Positions 1 through 12,030 of a stretch of DNA of 57,474 nucleotides are shown piece after piece (positions within the stretch are counted from its first letter, which is position 1; each line of letters begins with the position of its first letter). The notes below the pieces were generated by a model. That model did not search any database. It worked only from the letters and a program-made list of their open reading frames with translations, and had not been told where the DNA came from. Position numbers and translations under genes: made by a program. The DNA is from Blattamonas nauphoetae (lineage: Eukaryota > Preaxostyla > Oxymonadida): the NCBI GenBank assembly GCA_033064195.1, contig JARBJD010000408.1, forward strand, positions 1 to 57,474, read 5' to 3'.

Positions 1-1
1 C

Positions 2-469
2 TCGTCACAATGTGAGGAACAAACATCGTCTGATGAGAATGAGCCAGCAGTCACATCCAAGAAGTCGTCTGACAAGAAGAAGGCAGCATCTGCTCAGAAG
101 CTGTCATCTCGGAGCGCACAACAGCCATCGTCATCTCGGAAGTCGTCGAAACCAAAGAAGAAGCCATCACCCACACCCAAGAGGTCGTCATCGTCTCAGA
201 AGCCGCCAGCCGACCCACGGACGTCTGGACTTTACACTGAATACGGTTCATTGAACATCAAAACGGAATTCATCCGTGAAGTGAGACGAGAGACCTTGAA
301 TCACAGAACGTTAGGGTTCACATACGCAGTGGTCACGATGGAGCTTCGAAACATCGACGCAGAGCTGGCAGGTTTCCTCACTCGTTGGGTTGTGATCAGT
401 GGATGTCAGACGGCACTCGAGGCGGGACAAGACGCTGTCCTGCGTTGTCTGATCAGAGCCAAAAAGTAG
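2..469 (+). CDS. C-terminal part of an unknown protein with a basic Ser/Lys-rich linker
   Basis: The frame is open from base 2 to a TAG at 467-469, so the gene starts left of the window. The first 75 or so residues are almost only Ser, Lys, Arg, Pro and Gln, with runs such as KKSSDKKKAAS and SSSRKSSKPKKKPS, which suggests a disordered, positively charged linker. It is followed by about 75 residues of normal composition (from GLYTEYGSLNIKTEF to CLIRAKK) that could form a small folded C-terminal domain. I do not recognise the domain. The linker would suit a nuclear or nucleic-acid-associated protein, but that is only inference. Antisense ORFs over the linker are shadows of the repetitive codons. 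Confidence 0.6.
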   Translation, partial: SSQCEEQTSSDENEPAVTSKKSSDKKKAASAQKLSSRSAQQPSSSRKSSKPKKKPSPTPKRSSSSQKPPADPRTSGLYTEYGSLNIKTEFIREVRRETLNHRTLGFTYAVVTMELRNIDAELAGFLTRWVVISGCQTALEAGQDAVLRCLIRAKK

Positions 470-915
470 AACGAGGCAATGTCTGAAAAAACTCTTCACA
501 GCTTTGACAAATATCTTAATTGGAACCTTAATCATGGTTTTCCCCAAGTTGCTTATATATTTATTTTGCGAAATCTCTTCCCGGGAATTCTACTCGAGAA
601 AAGTGTGGTCCTTCGAGAGGAATTGTGAGGAGGATCGATATCGCTGTTGAAATCCCTCGAGGCTCATTTCTACAGGTTGCGGTTCTTTAGCAATGGTAAA
701 TCTGTTTTGCGAACTATTGGTAGGTTTGAACAGATTACTGCATTCTATTTCTCAGTGAAGGTGTTACCAATAAAAGAAGAATGGGTTGTGAAAGAAAGTG
801 GAAAAGAGATTACATGGACAATAAGTCGGAGTCCATGCAAAAAACGAATGGTCAACAAATAAAAGTTAACAAAACCAGAATCGAAATGAGGAGGAGAGAA
901 TGAAGGAGATAGAAA
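470..915. other. Intergenic stretch, no gene seen
   Basis: I see no convincing coding region or repeat here. The only ORF (from 647) starts at TTG and has no recognisable content. The stretch probably holds the 3' ends of the two flanking convergent genes. Confidence 0.5.
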
Positions 916-1530
916 TTAGCCATGAATGTTGTGAGCCTCATAGCGATGTGTTTTTCGTTGAAAATTCGCTGGCGATGTGGAGTATGGTGGAACATTGGGT
1001 GGTGTCGTCCATTGGACGTTGGGGTAAGCATACATTCCTTGTTGAGGCAGTGTTGGGATGAAAGGTGGAGGTGTGATGTAGGATGGAGGTATGCTGGAAA
1101 ATAGAGGGAGGTACATGCTTGACTGTGCCTGTTGGTGATTGTTTAGCGTGCATACAACGGGTGCATGGACACGGGGAGGGAGATGTGGAATTGGAAGATC
1201 ATCTGCAATCTCATTCTTGCGGGAGGTATCATCTGATGACAAATCATTGTGATTTGAAGATTGATGATCCGAGGCGTTGTCTGAAGATTCATTGGGGGAA
1301 TTTGATGACGTCGGAGAATTATTTGGTTCCGGTGAGGAATTGACTTCGGAAGTCTTCGAAATATCCATTAGTTGCTTAGTGTGTGTATATGTGGGATTTT
1401 TTTGTTCTTCTTCAGTTTTTTCATGTGCTTGGTTTCTTTCCTGTCGGAAGAGACGCATGTTTATGAAAATGATGATACCATTAGATATACAAGAAGATAT
1501 GCGATTGGAATGAGGAAAGGGGTAGGGCAT
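916..1530 (-). CDS. Hypothetical Asn/Ser/Pro-rich protein
   Basis: A 204-residue ORF begins at an ATG (1530) and ends before the surface-protein gene's side of the window. An internal Met (MDISKTSEVNS) could also be the true start. The middle is rich in Asn, Ser and Asp, and the C-terminal part is Pro/Tyr rich (LPLFSSIPPSYITPPPFIP). There is no membrane segment, signal peptide or known motif. It lies downstream of the large gene ending at 1794 on the same strand, separated by about 260 bases. It could be a short disordered protein or a terminal exon. The length of the open frame in fairly GC-balanced DNA is the main support. Confidence 0.35.
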   Translation of the reverse strand: MPYPFPHSNRISSCISNGIIIFINMRLFRQERNQAHEKTEEEQKNPTYTHTKQLMDISKTSEVNSSPEPNNSPTSSNSPNESSDNASDHQSSNHNDLSSDDTSRKNEIADDLPIPHLPPRVHAPVVCTLNNHQQAQSSMYLPLFSSIPPSYITPPPFIPTLPQQGMYAYPNVQWTTPPNVPPYSTSPANFQRKTHRYEAHNIHG

Positions 1531-1793
1531 TCAGGTCTCAAGCAATCGGGCAACGATAAGATGCAGTTCATCAAGTATTTCGATTTTGAGTTGATCGGCC
1601 CAGCTTCAGAAATAGAACAAGGCGAATTGGAGAACAAAAAGTCTGAGGGAGAGAACTCTCTCATGCACTTGACAGTACATTCCGAAGATGTTGGATATTG
1701 ACATTTGAGGAAAAAATAGCTCCAAAAAACAAACCTCCGAAGAGAATCAAGAAGAATAAAGAGGGGAACATCCAGTTTAAAAAAAGAGATGAC

Positions 1794-2315
1794 TCACTCA
1801 TCACGCCAAGAATCATCGAATTCTCTCAGCTCCCACGTATCGCTGTCATAATACGAGCCATATTTCGAATACGAAACCGAAGTCGAACTGTCATCATCGT
1901 CAAAATCCCCATTTTTCAGACTCTGGATCACCATTCTCGTTATTGTCTCGTCTTGCTCATTCTTCAATCTTTCCGCAAACAAATATTCTTCATATTGCTG
2001 TGTTGGATCGACTTTTCTCTTCTTAGCTGCTTTGTTCTTGAGATATTCTTCCAGGGTAAGCCAAGGGAGAATTTCAACAGCGTTCACGATTCCACCAACA
2101 GTCTCCTCCCTGCATTTTTCTTCAAACTCACTCGACACGGCAGAGAGCATCTCCATCGATTCAGAATCGACGAATTCTTTGCGTGACAACATGTTTTTTC
2201 TGATTTTTGGAAGATCGAACAATCCATCCACTTCGAAGTCGTCTTCAATGAACATGTCGGGATCGAGTGGTAACTTGTCGTCACTGTCGTCATTGCTATC
2301 GCCATTGCTGTCATT

Positions 2316-2365
<50 letters not shown>

Positions 2366-5300
2366 GAGGTGGACGCTTTTTGAAGCGAATGCAAAGGGTG
2401 GCGATGAGAGGGATGGAAATACAGATGATGATTACCAACACGATTGCTGCCAGTGCTGCCACTGCTGTTCTGCGGATGAAAGTTGGGATGAAAAATGGGG
2501 CTTCACGAATGTGTTTCCATTGCGAGACGAATTTGGTTGAGGAATCGAAGCTGATCTGGACTTGCGCAAACCAATTGTCCAAATAGCGGGTTCGGAGGGA
2601 CCGTGGGAGTTCGCATTCGACATGTGAAGTGTTGTGGAACGTCAGGGAATCCCCAGAAAGGACAGATCGTTTTGGATGGAGGATTTTGTTGACAAGCGAC
2701 ACACCATCAAGTTCGTTCACAGCTTGAAACACAACTTCGATCGAAGTCGGAAAGAAATACCTCCCCAACAGTGATAAACTCGTATTAACAAGCGAAAAAT
2801 TGAGGATTTGTGGCTGAACGAACAACATGTCTTCAGTGTTGGGAGTTTCGATTGTGATATTGTTGAAAACATTGCATTCGTCTCGTCGATATATCCACAT
2901 GGGGCGTGTGATGGGCTTGTTATTCGCTAAGTCGAGATAAACATTCGATTTCCCGCTGCAGATCGTGTTTGTGTAGATGAGTGGATCGGATTGAAAGCCA
3001 AAGCCGTTCCACTCGACTCTTGAGTTGCTGATGTGAACGATGGAATTGTGGATGGAGAGAGGCACTTGGAATACATTGTCGAACGAGCTCAGACTGATAT
3101 TGAGTTCAGAGTTCTCGATTCGAAACAGGGCAGGTGTCTCCCACGGCATAACCACGTTCTGCAGATGGAATGTCTTCGACGACACAAAATTGCTAAATTC
3201 GGATCGATCCATCACACTTTTTGTGTCGACAAACCGAAAAAGTGGGAGATCAGGCTGATTAAACGTCAGATCAGCGAGAAAAAGAAGTTTCAAAACGACA
3301 TTCGGCTTCAGTCCATTCGAAGAATCAATCAAAGTGTTGGATACAACTCGATTCTCAACTGTAATGTGTGAAAGAGAGAGGTTTCCAGTCAGAGTAAACA
3401 AGAACAACGTATCGGCGCCAGAATAAGAACCATCGGTGGAGAAATTTGACAGCTGAACAGTCGCTGCTTCGACTGACGCAATTCGGAAGTTGTTGTGGGG
3501 GGCTCCGAGGAACGTCACGTTGTCCAGAATGAAAGGTCCGAAGACGACGGAGAAAATGAAGTCAGTTTCAGCGAGAGAGGCGTTCAGAGACAAGTCAAGA
3601 ACAGTCAATTGATGGGGGATGGAGAAGAAAGATGCTGTGTTCATTTTTGATCGTCCAATGAGATCCAAACAACCTTCTGGTTTTCCTCGAAGCTGAACAG
3701 AGCTGGCGAGTGTGCGTGAACCAGCTGTGACGTGTCCATCAACAAACACATTTGTGACCTCCCCAATTCTGTGAACATCCCACGCCTCGTCCAACGAACG
3801 ACACGGTCTGTCCGGATGCCCACAAACAGGACCGTCGATTCCGATTGGGTTTGTGAAGATGTCTTTAGAGCGATATAACACCGACTGAAAGAGTGTGTCC
3901 AAATTGTCAGGGTTTGTGGAATGAACCATGAACTGTGATGGCTCTTTCGTGTACCAGACAGGCACTCTGGAATTAATATGCGCACCAGACATTTGTGGGA
4001 TTGTGAGCAGGAAGATGAGTGGGGCAGCGTTGGAGTGTGTGCTGAGTGAGGATGAAGGTGTGGAGGAATGAGTGGAAATTGCGTCGATGTCGGGAGAGGA
4101 AAACGATCCATCAGGAACGTAATGAAGCTCTCCGAGAGAGAGTGAAGTGCGTGGGTAGTGATAAATGATCGTGATTGAGAAAAGCGGAGCCACAGTCTGG
4201 CCAGCGAGGGCGGGAGACGGATGTGTGTTCACAAATGAGACATTCTGGAAGGTTGCTTCGCAAGGATAGGTTGAATTCATATCAATCAAACTGATTCCAG
4301 GGCCGTAGAGTTTGATAGTATGGAAGAGAACGTTGCGAAACTCGAAGCCAAGTCCAAAAGACGTGTAGAAAAATGGTTGTAACGAGGAAATGTTCCGAAA
4401 TTCGGCGTCTGTGAAATACGCACGAGTGCCGATGATAGCGTGGACAAAGCCATTATCATATGAATGCGAAACCAGTGTTGAGTTCGTAATTCTGATGGTT
4501 TGGGGCTCTTGGCTAATAGTGTGGGAATTTGAGGTGTAGAATGACGCCGCATTGCCAACGTGGATTTCTTTCATTGTGGTGTCTATAATCTCAACGATTG
4601 AATCAATTGTGCATATAAATTGGCGGGTGTGCTGGAAATCTGACCCAATAAGATAAACACGCAGGAATCTGAGCACTCCACCCTCGATCTCAATGAACGG
4701 CCTTTTGTTCTTAACATGGATCAAATCCATCCCAACATCGGTGAGATAAACCGAGGTTTGATGGAAAGACTTCCATTTCCGACCATTCAAGCACGAATAG
4801 CCGCTAAAAACAAGCCAAATATCGTCGTGTGGATAACGCCTTGATGGCGTGAATGAGTGGTTTCCATCGCAGATCATAAGGGGAACTGTAGCTGTCACAT
4901 TCGTACACAACTCCAAAGGAAGATGGTCAGCTGGTATTCCAATATGAGTTCGATAATAACGCTGTTGACACATGGCATTGATGTTGTTGCAGGTGAAGTA
5001 TTTCACTCCATCGAGGGTTCCCCCACAAAGGTCAATCGCTAAACCATCGGTTGCAGATTCATTGTAGAGGATTCCTTCTTCTGAATGCTTGGCGGTGATG
5101 GAGGATTGAAGAATGGCGATCTGGATCCGCCCACCGAAAATTGGGTCTTCGAGGTAATTTTCTTCTCGAATTCCTGAAGGTTCGGGGAAAAAATGGTACT
5201 CTCGTTGGAATTTGGAATGATAGTTGGTGCAGTTCAGGTAGAAATGACACTTTTCGAAGCCAACCTCAGAATTGGAGCAAAACACATAGGAAAAAAGATG

Positions 5301-7165
5301 GAATCCAACTAGCGGTGCGCAATCGACGGTAAAGTCGCCGTAGAGAACAGAACCAGCCGTCATGGATCGACATTTCACGAAAGTGATATCAGAGAAATTG
5401 GCGAAGGCAGCCGAATGAGTGCATTTGATGTGGATTGCTGAACCGGACACAGAACTGTTCGCAAGATAGCAATTTGAGAAAGTTGTGTCAGTTAGATTGA
5501 AAAAGTCTGGGCCGTATATTCGGAGCATAAGAAAGGGCTGCATCGCTGACGGTCTTGATCCAAAAAAAGTGCATTGGTGGAATTGAATGGAGGAATTAAT
5601 GGAGTGTTCGTCAGTAACATAAAGAATCCCATAAGATTGAAGATGGAAGTCTTGGATTGTGATGGATTTTATTATGGATTTCGAATCGGCCAGAAATTGG
5701 AGGATCGGCTCGTAAAAAGTGGGGTGGTCTTGCCCACTAAGCACGACATAGCTAAGGTTGAAGTATCCAGTGTAGTTAACAAGGACAAAAGGTACAGTGT
5801 TCGACAAGGGTGACAAGACGACATGTGAAGGATCCGACTCGACTCCACTAACGGACACGTTCCCCGAGACAATGAGGGGGGGAAGTGGTGATGGTGATTC
5901 AGAATATTCGTATTTATCCCCTTCATACTCCTCATCCACGGTGGTGTCCTGTGGGTTTGGATCATAGCCTGATTGTTCTCGACTGATTGTGCCAGTGATT
6001 GTTGCACGAGTTATTGGGATATCCAATGGCGACTCTAACTCGTCTATATATGTTGTGGTTATTCGGAGTGGTTCAACTGTGGATGAGGAAAAGTTTGCTT
6101 CAGAACTGAACTCGAAAAGGATCGAGTTTAGAGCGAGAATTTCTGAATTTGAACAAAGTAGAAAAGATGGGGTTGGTTGCTGGGATTTTTGGGACATTAG
6201 TGGCACGTTCCCAACGGAGGAAAGGCTAATTGATTGTGATAAATTTTCGTCTATCAGAAAGTTGATCAGAATGATCGGATGTGTGTGATCATGTGTGAGT
6301 CTGACAGTTAGATTGGAGCAGATAAGCGCTAGACATTTGTCAATTGTGACAAACTGATTCGGTAAGCCCACAAAATCCATTTGAGAGATCTGGACGACAT
6401 TGCTTGTTGATAAGGTAGCTAATGAACACATGTTCATTGATAATATGGTTGAAGCTTCATCAGGCGAAGAGATAGTGATATTAGAACAATTGTTTGTAAA
6501 AAGGAATGATCGTTGAAAAATGGGTGTGTGTTGAGCGTCTGGGGTCTAAAATGAATTAATGAGAATTGAAACAATGCATACTGGAAAGTAATCATCGAGA
6601 GTATCGATCAGGAAAATTTGGCTATTGACGACATCGTTGAGGAGACATACTGAAATAGGGCGGAAGTTGTCTTGAGTCAGATGAGAAAGTGGAGTGATCA
6701 AACCTGTGATACGAACGAAAGAGAAATGGATATCGCTGAGTATAAACAGGGAAATGTCGTGAAGTTCGACGAGTGACGCTGTCTGCGTGACAAAGGTGAA
6801 TGACGAGATGTCAACCCTGATGATGGGATAGATGAACATAGACACACAAACCAATCAATGTGTGAAGCTGAGATCACAGAATAATGAGATGGAGAATCGC
6901 ATATGAGTCGTGATTGTTCTCCTTCTCCCTGGATTTCAATCTTTTCAGTTGGCTTCACGATATGATTCTCATATACACAAAAATCTCCAATTTCAAGTCT
7001 CACTGACAATGATGAGACAATCTGTTGGGTTTTAAGCGCGTACGTGATTGTTTGGCAAGGTCTTGAACCAAATAAGCAGTCCTGAGAATCATGGCCGTTT
7101 GTTGAGACGGATCGGGAGATAAATTCTGGTGAAATCGCAGAAAATAAGCAAAAGAAGAAGATCAT
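1794..7165 (-). CDS. Large beta-helix surface protein, single transmembrane, acidic tail
   Basis: I model three exons: 7165-6852, 6816-6582 and 6545-1794, joined by introns of 35 and 36 bp with GT-AG ends. The joins keep phase and give 1766 residues. The ATG at 7165 is chosen because it starts a signal peptide (MIFFFCLFSAIS). Right after it comes the C-x5-PC-x-T motif (DCLFGSRPCQTI), repeated near residue 1030 as VCGHPDRPCRSL, which is typical of Pmp/beta-helix surface proteins. The ectodomain is long, Asn/Ser/Thr rich and built of short beta-like repeats. A transmembrane helix near residues 1541-1568 (AALAAIVLVIIICISI) precedes an RFKKR stop-transfer, a DDDS repeat tract and an acidic cytoplasmic tail of about 200 residues. 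No kinase domain follows. It is probably a plasma-membrane adhesin or sensor, but its ligand is unknown. Confidence 0.8.
2281..2365. repeat. Trinucleotide-like tract coding for Asp/Ser repeats
   Basis: A short tandem repeat of about 15 bp based on gtcgtcgtcgct codes on the minus strand for successive DDDSD units just inside the transmembrane helix of the surface protein. The unit is a multiple of three, so length changes would keep the frame. Confidence 0.8.
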
Positions 7166-7435
7166 GTCTGGTTCAGATTCCTTCTGAACCAAAATGAAGA
7201 TGATCTAAATCAATCTCCGGCTCGGACTTTCTCATGGCTTGGATCAACCAATCTCACCGTATGAACTAACCTTCTTTGAAACCCGCAAATCATCTTTTAA
7301 TTTACGTTTTAAGTGTAATTTGGCTACTCAATCCTGATCCAACCGTTGAAGAATCCATCTGAATCACAACACTTCCAAAAGGGATTAACTCGATTCGATA
7401 GACATTGCCTCATCTATCCACCGCTCGAAAGTACC

Positions 7436-9519
7436 ATGCTCGTCGACGAGATGTCAGTGCGTCCTGATATTGACGCAGGACAAGCGAAACAAACAGTGTG
7501 CCCGATTTCTTGAAGCGTAACGTGAACTGGATGCAGAACTTTATAGAAACGTTTCTAAGCCATATCTGTGGAGAGTGCATACCATTCCGTGCAATCATGT
7601 TGAATGGTCTCCTCGTTCTTGTGACTGGTTTGTCTCGACCTGATTTCGTTCCATGTTGTTGATGATTTGACAGAATCTGATTGGGCCCTCTCAACCATTC
7701 TTGGTGTGGAGTACATCAAACCTCTTGAGGAATATTGTTCAAAGACCCAACCATGTGATGTTCCCGTTTGATTGTTGTTTCGTCATCCTTTCTCAGATTA
7801 CTCTCCCGAAATTGTTGATTGTGATTGGTATTCTCTGAATTTCCTGTTTTCATTATTGTGTTTCCGTGATTGATGTGATCAGGGAAATCATCAGAAGATG
7901 AATTGGATCGGATTTGTGAATCGTCGATTCCATCGTTCTTTCTCGAATGGATGGTCTCGACTTCGAATTCAGATTTGATCACTGCAGTTTGTATTCCTCC
8001 AAATTATGATTCTTTTCGTTTCAGATCGGAAATTGTGTGTTGTTGTGGACTTCGACTCTTCGATCGTCTTCCACCTTCCTTGCCCACCACAAAACCCACT
8101 TTCTCGCTTTCATCAATCATTTCGAGAGTCATGAGTTCTCCATTCCTCATTTGACGATTCTTACCCTATTGTGTTTCTCCCCACATCTCGAAGTATCGAA
8201 GAAGGCTCTCCAACCGCTTTTCACACCATGCATATCTGATTCCGAAACACGTTCCTTCCTCCGAACATTCAAAGTGCCTTCTGGTTCGAATAACAGTTCG
8301 TCAGAGCTTGTTCCGTTCGCAGGACGGCTGTGTTCCACACTGGCCGAGCATGTTTCACAAATGAAGTCACTCTTCGCCGAATCGTCGCCTTCGGATGGAA
8401 CCATCTCTGCTTCCTCCGCCACACTTCCCGAGGAATCACCCCTTCTCACTGGAAACACTATTTTGGAAATGCTTTGTGATCGACTCACTCTTCTCGACAT
8501 GCTGCTCATTGGGTCAGAAAACTTCTTTCACAATGTGTGCCAAAGTCTCTTCTCATCTTGTCCAGATTCTCATCAAGTCTGACTTTGTTCCTCTTATCAA
8601 ATCAACCATCATCACCTGCCTCGATCTGCTTGACCAGCTGAAAAGTGAATCGATTTGTCAACCTAAAGGCCAACATGACCGGTTGATCGAAATACTCGAC
8701 CGGTCATGGGACTGTTCTGCGTACAGTTTGAGCACCTCTCTCAAATCACTCCATCCTATTGTCGAATCTGCCTTCTCCGATGTTCCGCAGCTGTGCTCAC
8801 TTCTGGAACGAACTTGCTGCTTCTCCTCACCAACACATTTCTGTCATCTTCGAATGATCATCAACGTCAGTGCCTCTCTCCGTCACTTTGTTCCTCGCAT
8901 GCTGGAGGAGGATCTGGTTCAGCGAGTGATCAACACAACCAAACCGATGACAGTTTCAACAAAACATGGTCCTTTCCATTTGAGGCTCATCTGGGTCGTT
9001 CTCAACGTGATTGGGAATCCGAAATACATCACTCAAAATAAAAAAGAGCAGAAAAGAATCCGAAAGTTGCAGTTTGAACGAGTGCTGAAACCAGCCAAGC
9101 AATATCTGCGGTTCGTTCTTCAGAGAGAGGAGTTCATTCCGAAAGGCGACTCAAGCGACAGGGATCTGCCAACTCAAGTTACTTATCTTTTAATACAGGT
9201 CTTGCTTCTCGAGCGAGATCTGTTCGAAGATGGTGAGAATGTGGAGACAAGAAGAGAGGAGTGGGAAGTGGGGTGGTTGGTGGAGAAGACAAAAGAGGAT
9301 GAGTTGGGGAAGAGACTGAAGAGGATCAGAGAGGACGATGTGAGAATGAAGAAGGATGAGAAGTTGAGATGGAAGAAAAGAGTGGAGAGACAACGAGAAG
9401 CAGGACATGAAGATGCAATGGAAGGATGGCTGACGCGAAGGGAGAATGAAACACGATCCGAGATTGTGGAATACATTGAAGATGTGGGAAAGAAGAGTAA
9501 GATGAATGTGAGATTTTGA
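7436..9519 (+). CDS. Tandem family copy 1: helical-repeat-like protein of unknown function, 7 exons
   Basis: Exons are 7436-7495, 7537-7627, 7674-7754, 7797-7820, 7883-7986, 8025-8534 and 8566-9519. The introns are 41, 46, 42, 62, 38 and 31 bp, all GT-AG, and every join keeps phase, giving 607 residues. The first in-frame ATG is 7436 (MLVDEMSV), but the frame is open further up, so an earlier exon is possible. Residues about 20-290 are amphipathic helices with Leu/Ser (GECIPFRAIMLNGLLVLV), suggestive of an ARM/HEAT-like fold. The C-terminal 100 residues are highly charged (EEWEVGWLVEK, KKDEKLRWKKR), a likely coiled coil. There is no signal peptide or membrane helix. The gene is the first of four copies. 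Function is unknown; a scaffold role is only a guess. Confidence 0.7.
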
Positions 9520-9732
9520 GAAAGATGGAGGAAGAGGATAGATTGAAACAATGAATTTCACGTTACACGTCACAGTTTGTTCATTTTCACTCGTTTCCGA
9601 CCAAAGTAGGAGGAAGGGAGATGAGAATGAAAGGATGATGAGTGGATCCATTGTTTGGAAACTCAACTCTTCCAAGAGGTGGTAACTCGATTCTACAGAC
9701 ATCACCTCGTCTATCCACCGCTCGAAAGTACC

Positions 9733-11817
9733 ATGCTCGTTGATGAGATGTCAGTGCATCCTGATATTGACGCAGGACAAGCGAAACAAACAGTGTGCCC
9801 GATTTCTTGAAGCGTAACGTGAACTGGATGCAGAACCTTATTGAAACGTTTCTAAGCCATATCTGTGGAGAGTGCATACCATTCCGTGCAATCATGTTGA
9901 ATGGTCTCCTCGTTCTTGTGACTGGTTTGTCTCGACGTGATTTCGTTCCATGCTGTTGCTGATTTTGACAGAATCTGATTGGGCCCTCTCAACCATTCTT
10001 GGTGTGGAGTACATCAAGCCTCTTGAAGAATATTGTTCAAAGACCCAACCATGTGATGTTCCCGTTTGATTCTTGTTTCGTCATCCTTTCTCAGATTACT
10101 CTCCCGAGATTGTTGATTGTGATTGGTATTCCCTTTCCTTCAAGTTCTATTTATTGTGTTTTCGTGATTGATCCGGAAAGGGAAATCATCAGAAGATGAA
10201 TTGGATCGGATTTGTGAATCGTCGATTCTATCCTTCTTTCTCGAATGGATGGTCTCGACTTCGAAGTCAGATATGATCACTGCAGTTTGTATTCCTCCAA
10301 ATTTTCATTCTTCTCGTTGCAGATCGGAGATTGTCTGTTGTTGTGGACTTCCTCTCTTCGATCGTCTTCCACCTTCCTCGCCCACCACAAAACCCAATTT
10401 CTCACATTCATCGATCATTTTGCGAGTCATGAGTTCTCTCTCCCACATTTGACGATTCTATCCCATCTGTGTTTCTCCCCACATCTCGACGTATCGAAAA
10501 TGGCTCTCAACGCTCTTTCCTCTCAATGCATGTCTGATTCAGAAACACGCGACTTCCTCCGAACACTCAAAGTACCTTCTGGTTCGACTGACCGTTCATC
10601 GGAGCTTGTCCCGTTCGCAGGACGGCTGTGTTCCACGTTGGCCGAGCATGTTTCGGAAATGAAGTCACTCTTCCCCGAATCGTCGCCTTCGGATGGAACC
10701 ATCTCTGCTTCCTCCGCCACACTTCCCTCCGAATCACCACTTCTCACTGGAAACACTGTTTTGGAAGTCATTTCTGAAGAATTCTCTCTCTTCTGCGATC
10801 TGCTGTTATCGAAGGACGATTCATTTGATGATGTGTGTATTTATCTCTTTTCATTCTCTCCAGATTCTCATCAAATGCGACTTTGTTCTTCTTCTCAAAT
10901 CAACCATCATCACCTGCCTCGATCTGCTTGAGCAACCAAAAAGTAAATCGAATTGTCCACATGCTGACAAAACCACCCTGTTGATCACCATCCTCGACAA
11001 TGCATGGAATTGTTCTGCTAACAGTCTCCACAGTTCTCACCAATCACTCCATCCGATTGTTGAATCCACCTTCTCCGATGTTCCGCAGCTGTACTCACTT
11101 TTGGAGCGAACATGCCCTCTCTCTTCGCCACCTTCCTCCTCTCATCTGGAAATGATCGTCAATCTCACTGCCAATCTCTCTCACTTTGTTCCTCGCATGC
11201 TGGAGGAGAATCTGGTTCAGCGAGTGATCAACACAACCAAACCGATGGCAGTTCCGACAACACATGGCGATTTCCATAAGTATCTCGTCTGGTCCATCAA
11301 CAACTTGATCTGGAAACACGAAGACATCACAGAAGACGAAGAAGAGCGGAAGAGAATCCGAAAGATGCAGTTTGAACGAGTGTTGAAACCAGCCAAGCAA
11401 TATCTGCGGTTCATCCTTCTGCGAGATGAATTCATTCTGACAGAGGACTCAGACAAGAAGGATATGCCAGATCGAATCACTTATCTTTTGGAACTGACAT
11501 TACTACTCGAGCGAGAACTGTTCGAAGATGGTGAGATTGTGGAGACAGGAAGAGAGGAGTGGGAAGTGGGATGGTTGGTGGAGAAGATACACGAGAAAGA
11601 GTTGGGGAAGAGACTGAAGATGATCAGAGAAGACGATGTGAGAATGAAGAAGGATGAGAAGTTGAGATGGAAGAAGCGAGTGGAGAGACGACGAGAAGCA
11701 GGACATTCAGATGCGATGGAAGGATGGGTGATGCGAAGGGACGACAGAACACGATCAGAGATTGTGGAATACATTGAAGATGTGAGTGAGGAGAGCGGGA
11801 TGAATGTGAGATTTTGA
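9733..11817 (+). CDS. Tandem family copy 2: same seven-exon gene
   Basis: Exons are 9733-9792, 9834-9924, 9972-10052, 10095-10118, 10181-10284, 10323-10832 and 10864-11817. Exon lengths match copy 1 exactly (the last is 954 bp), and introns are 41, 47, 42, 62, 38 and 31 bp. Intron 5 has no stop here, so an unspliced ORF runs from 10245 to 10931, but the spliced reading (EWMVSTSKSDMITA joined to IGDCLLLWTSS) fits the other copies better. Substitutions relative to copy 1 are spread over the exons without frame changes, which suggests selection on the protein. The first 60-100 bases and the intergenic spacer are nearly identical to the other copies. Function is as unknown as for copy 1. Confidence 0.7.
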
Positions 11818-12030
11818 AAAGGATGGAGGAAGAGGAGAGATTGAAAGAATGAATTTCACGTTTCATGTCACCGTTTAATGATTTTCACTCGTTTCCGACC
11901 AAAGTAGGAGGAAGGGAGATGAGAATGAAAGGATGATTCGGTGACCCATTGTGTGGAAACTCAACTCTTCCTGAAGGCGTTAACTCGATTCTACCGACAT
12001 CGCCTCATCTATCCATCGCTCGAAAGTACC

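Noticed and set aside
2032-2586. 184-codon plus-strand ORF with a Ser/Leu run
   Set aside because: It is antisense to the Asp/Ser tract and transmembrane region of the surface-protein gene.
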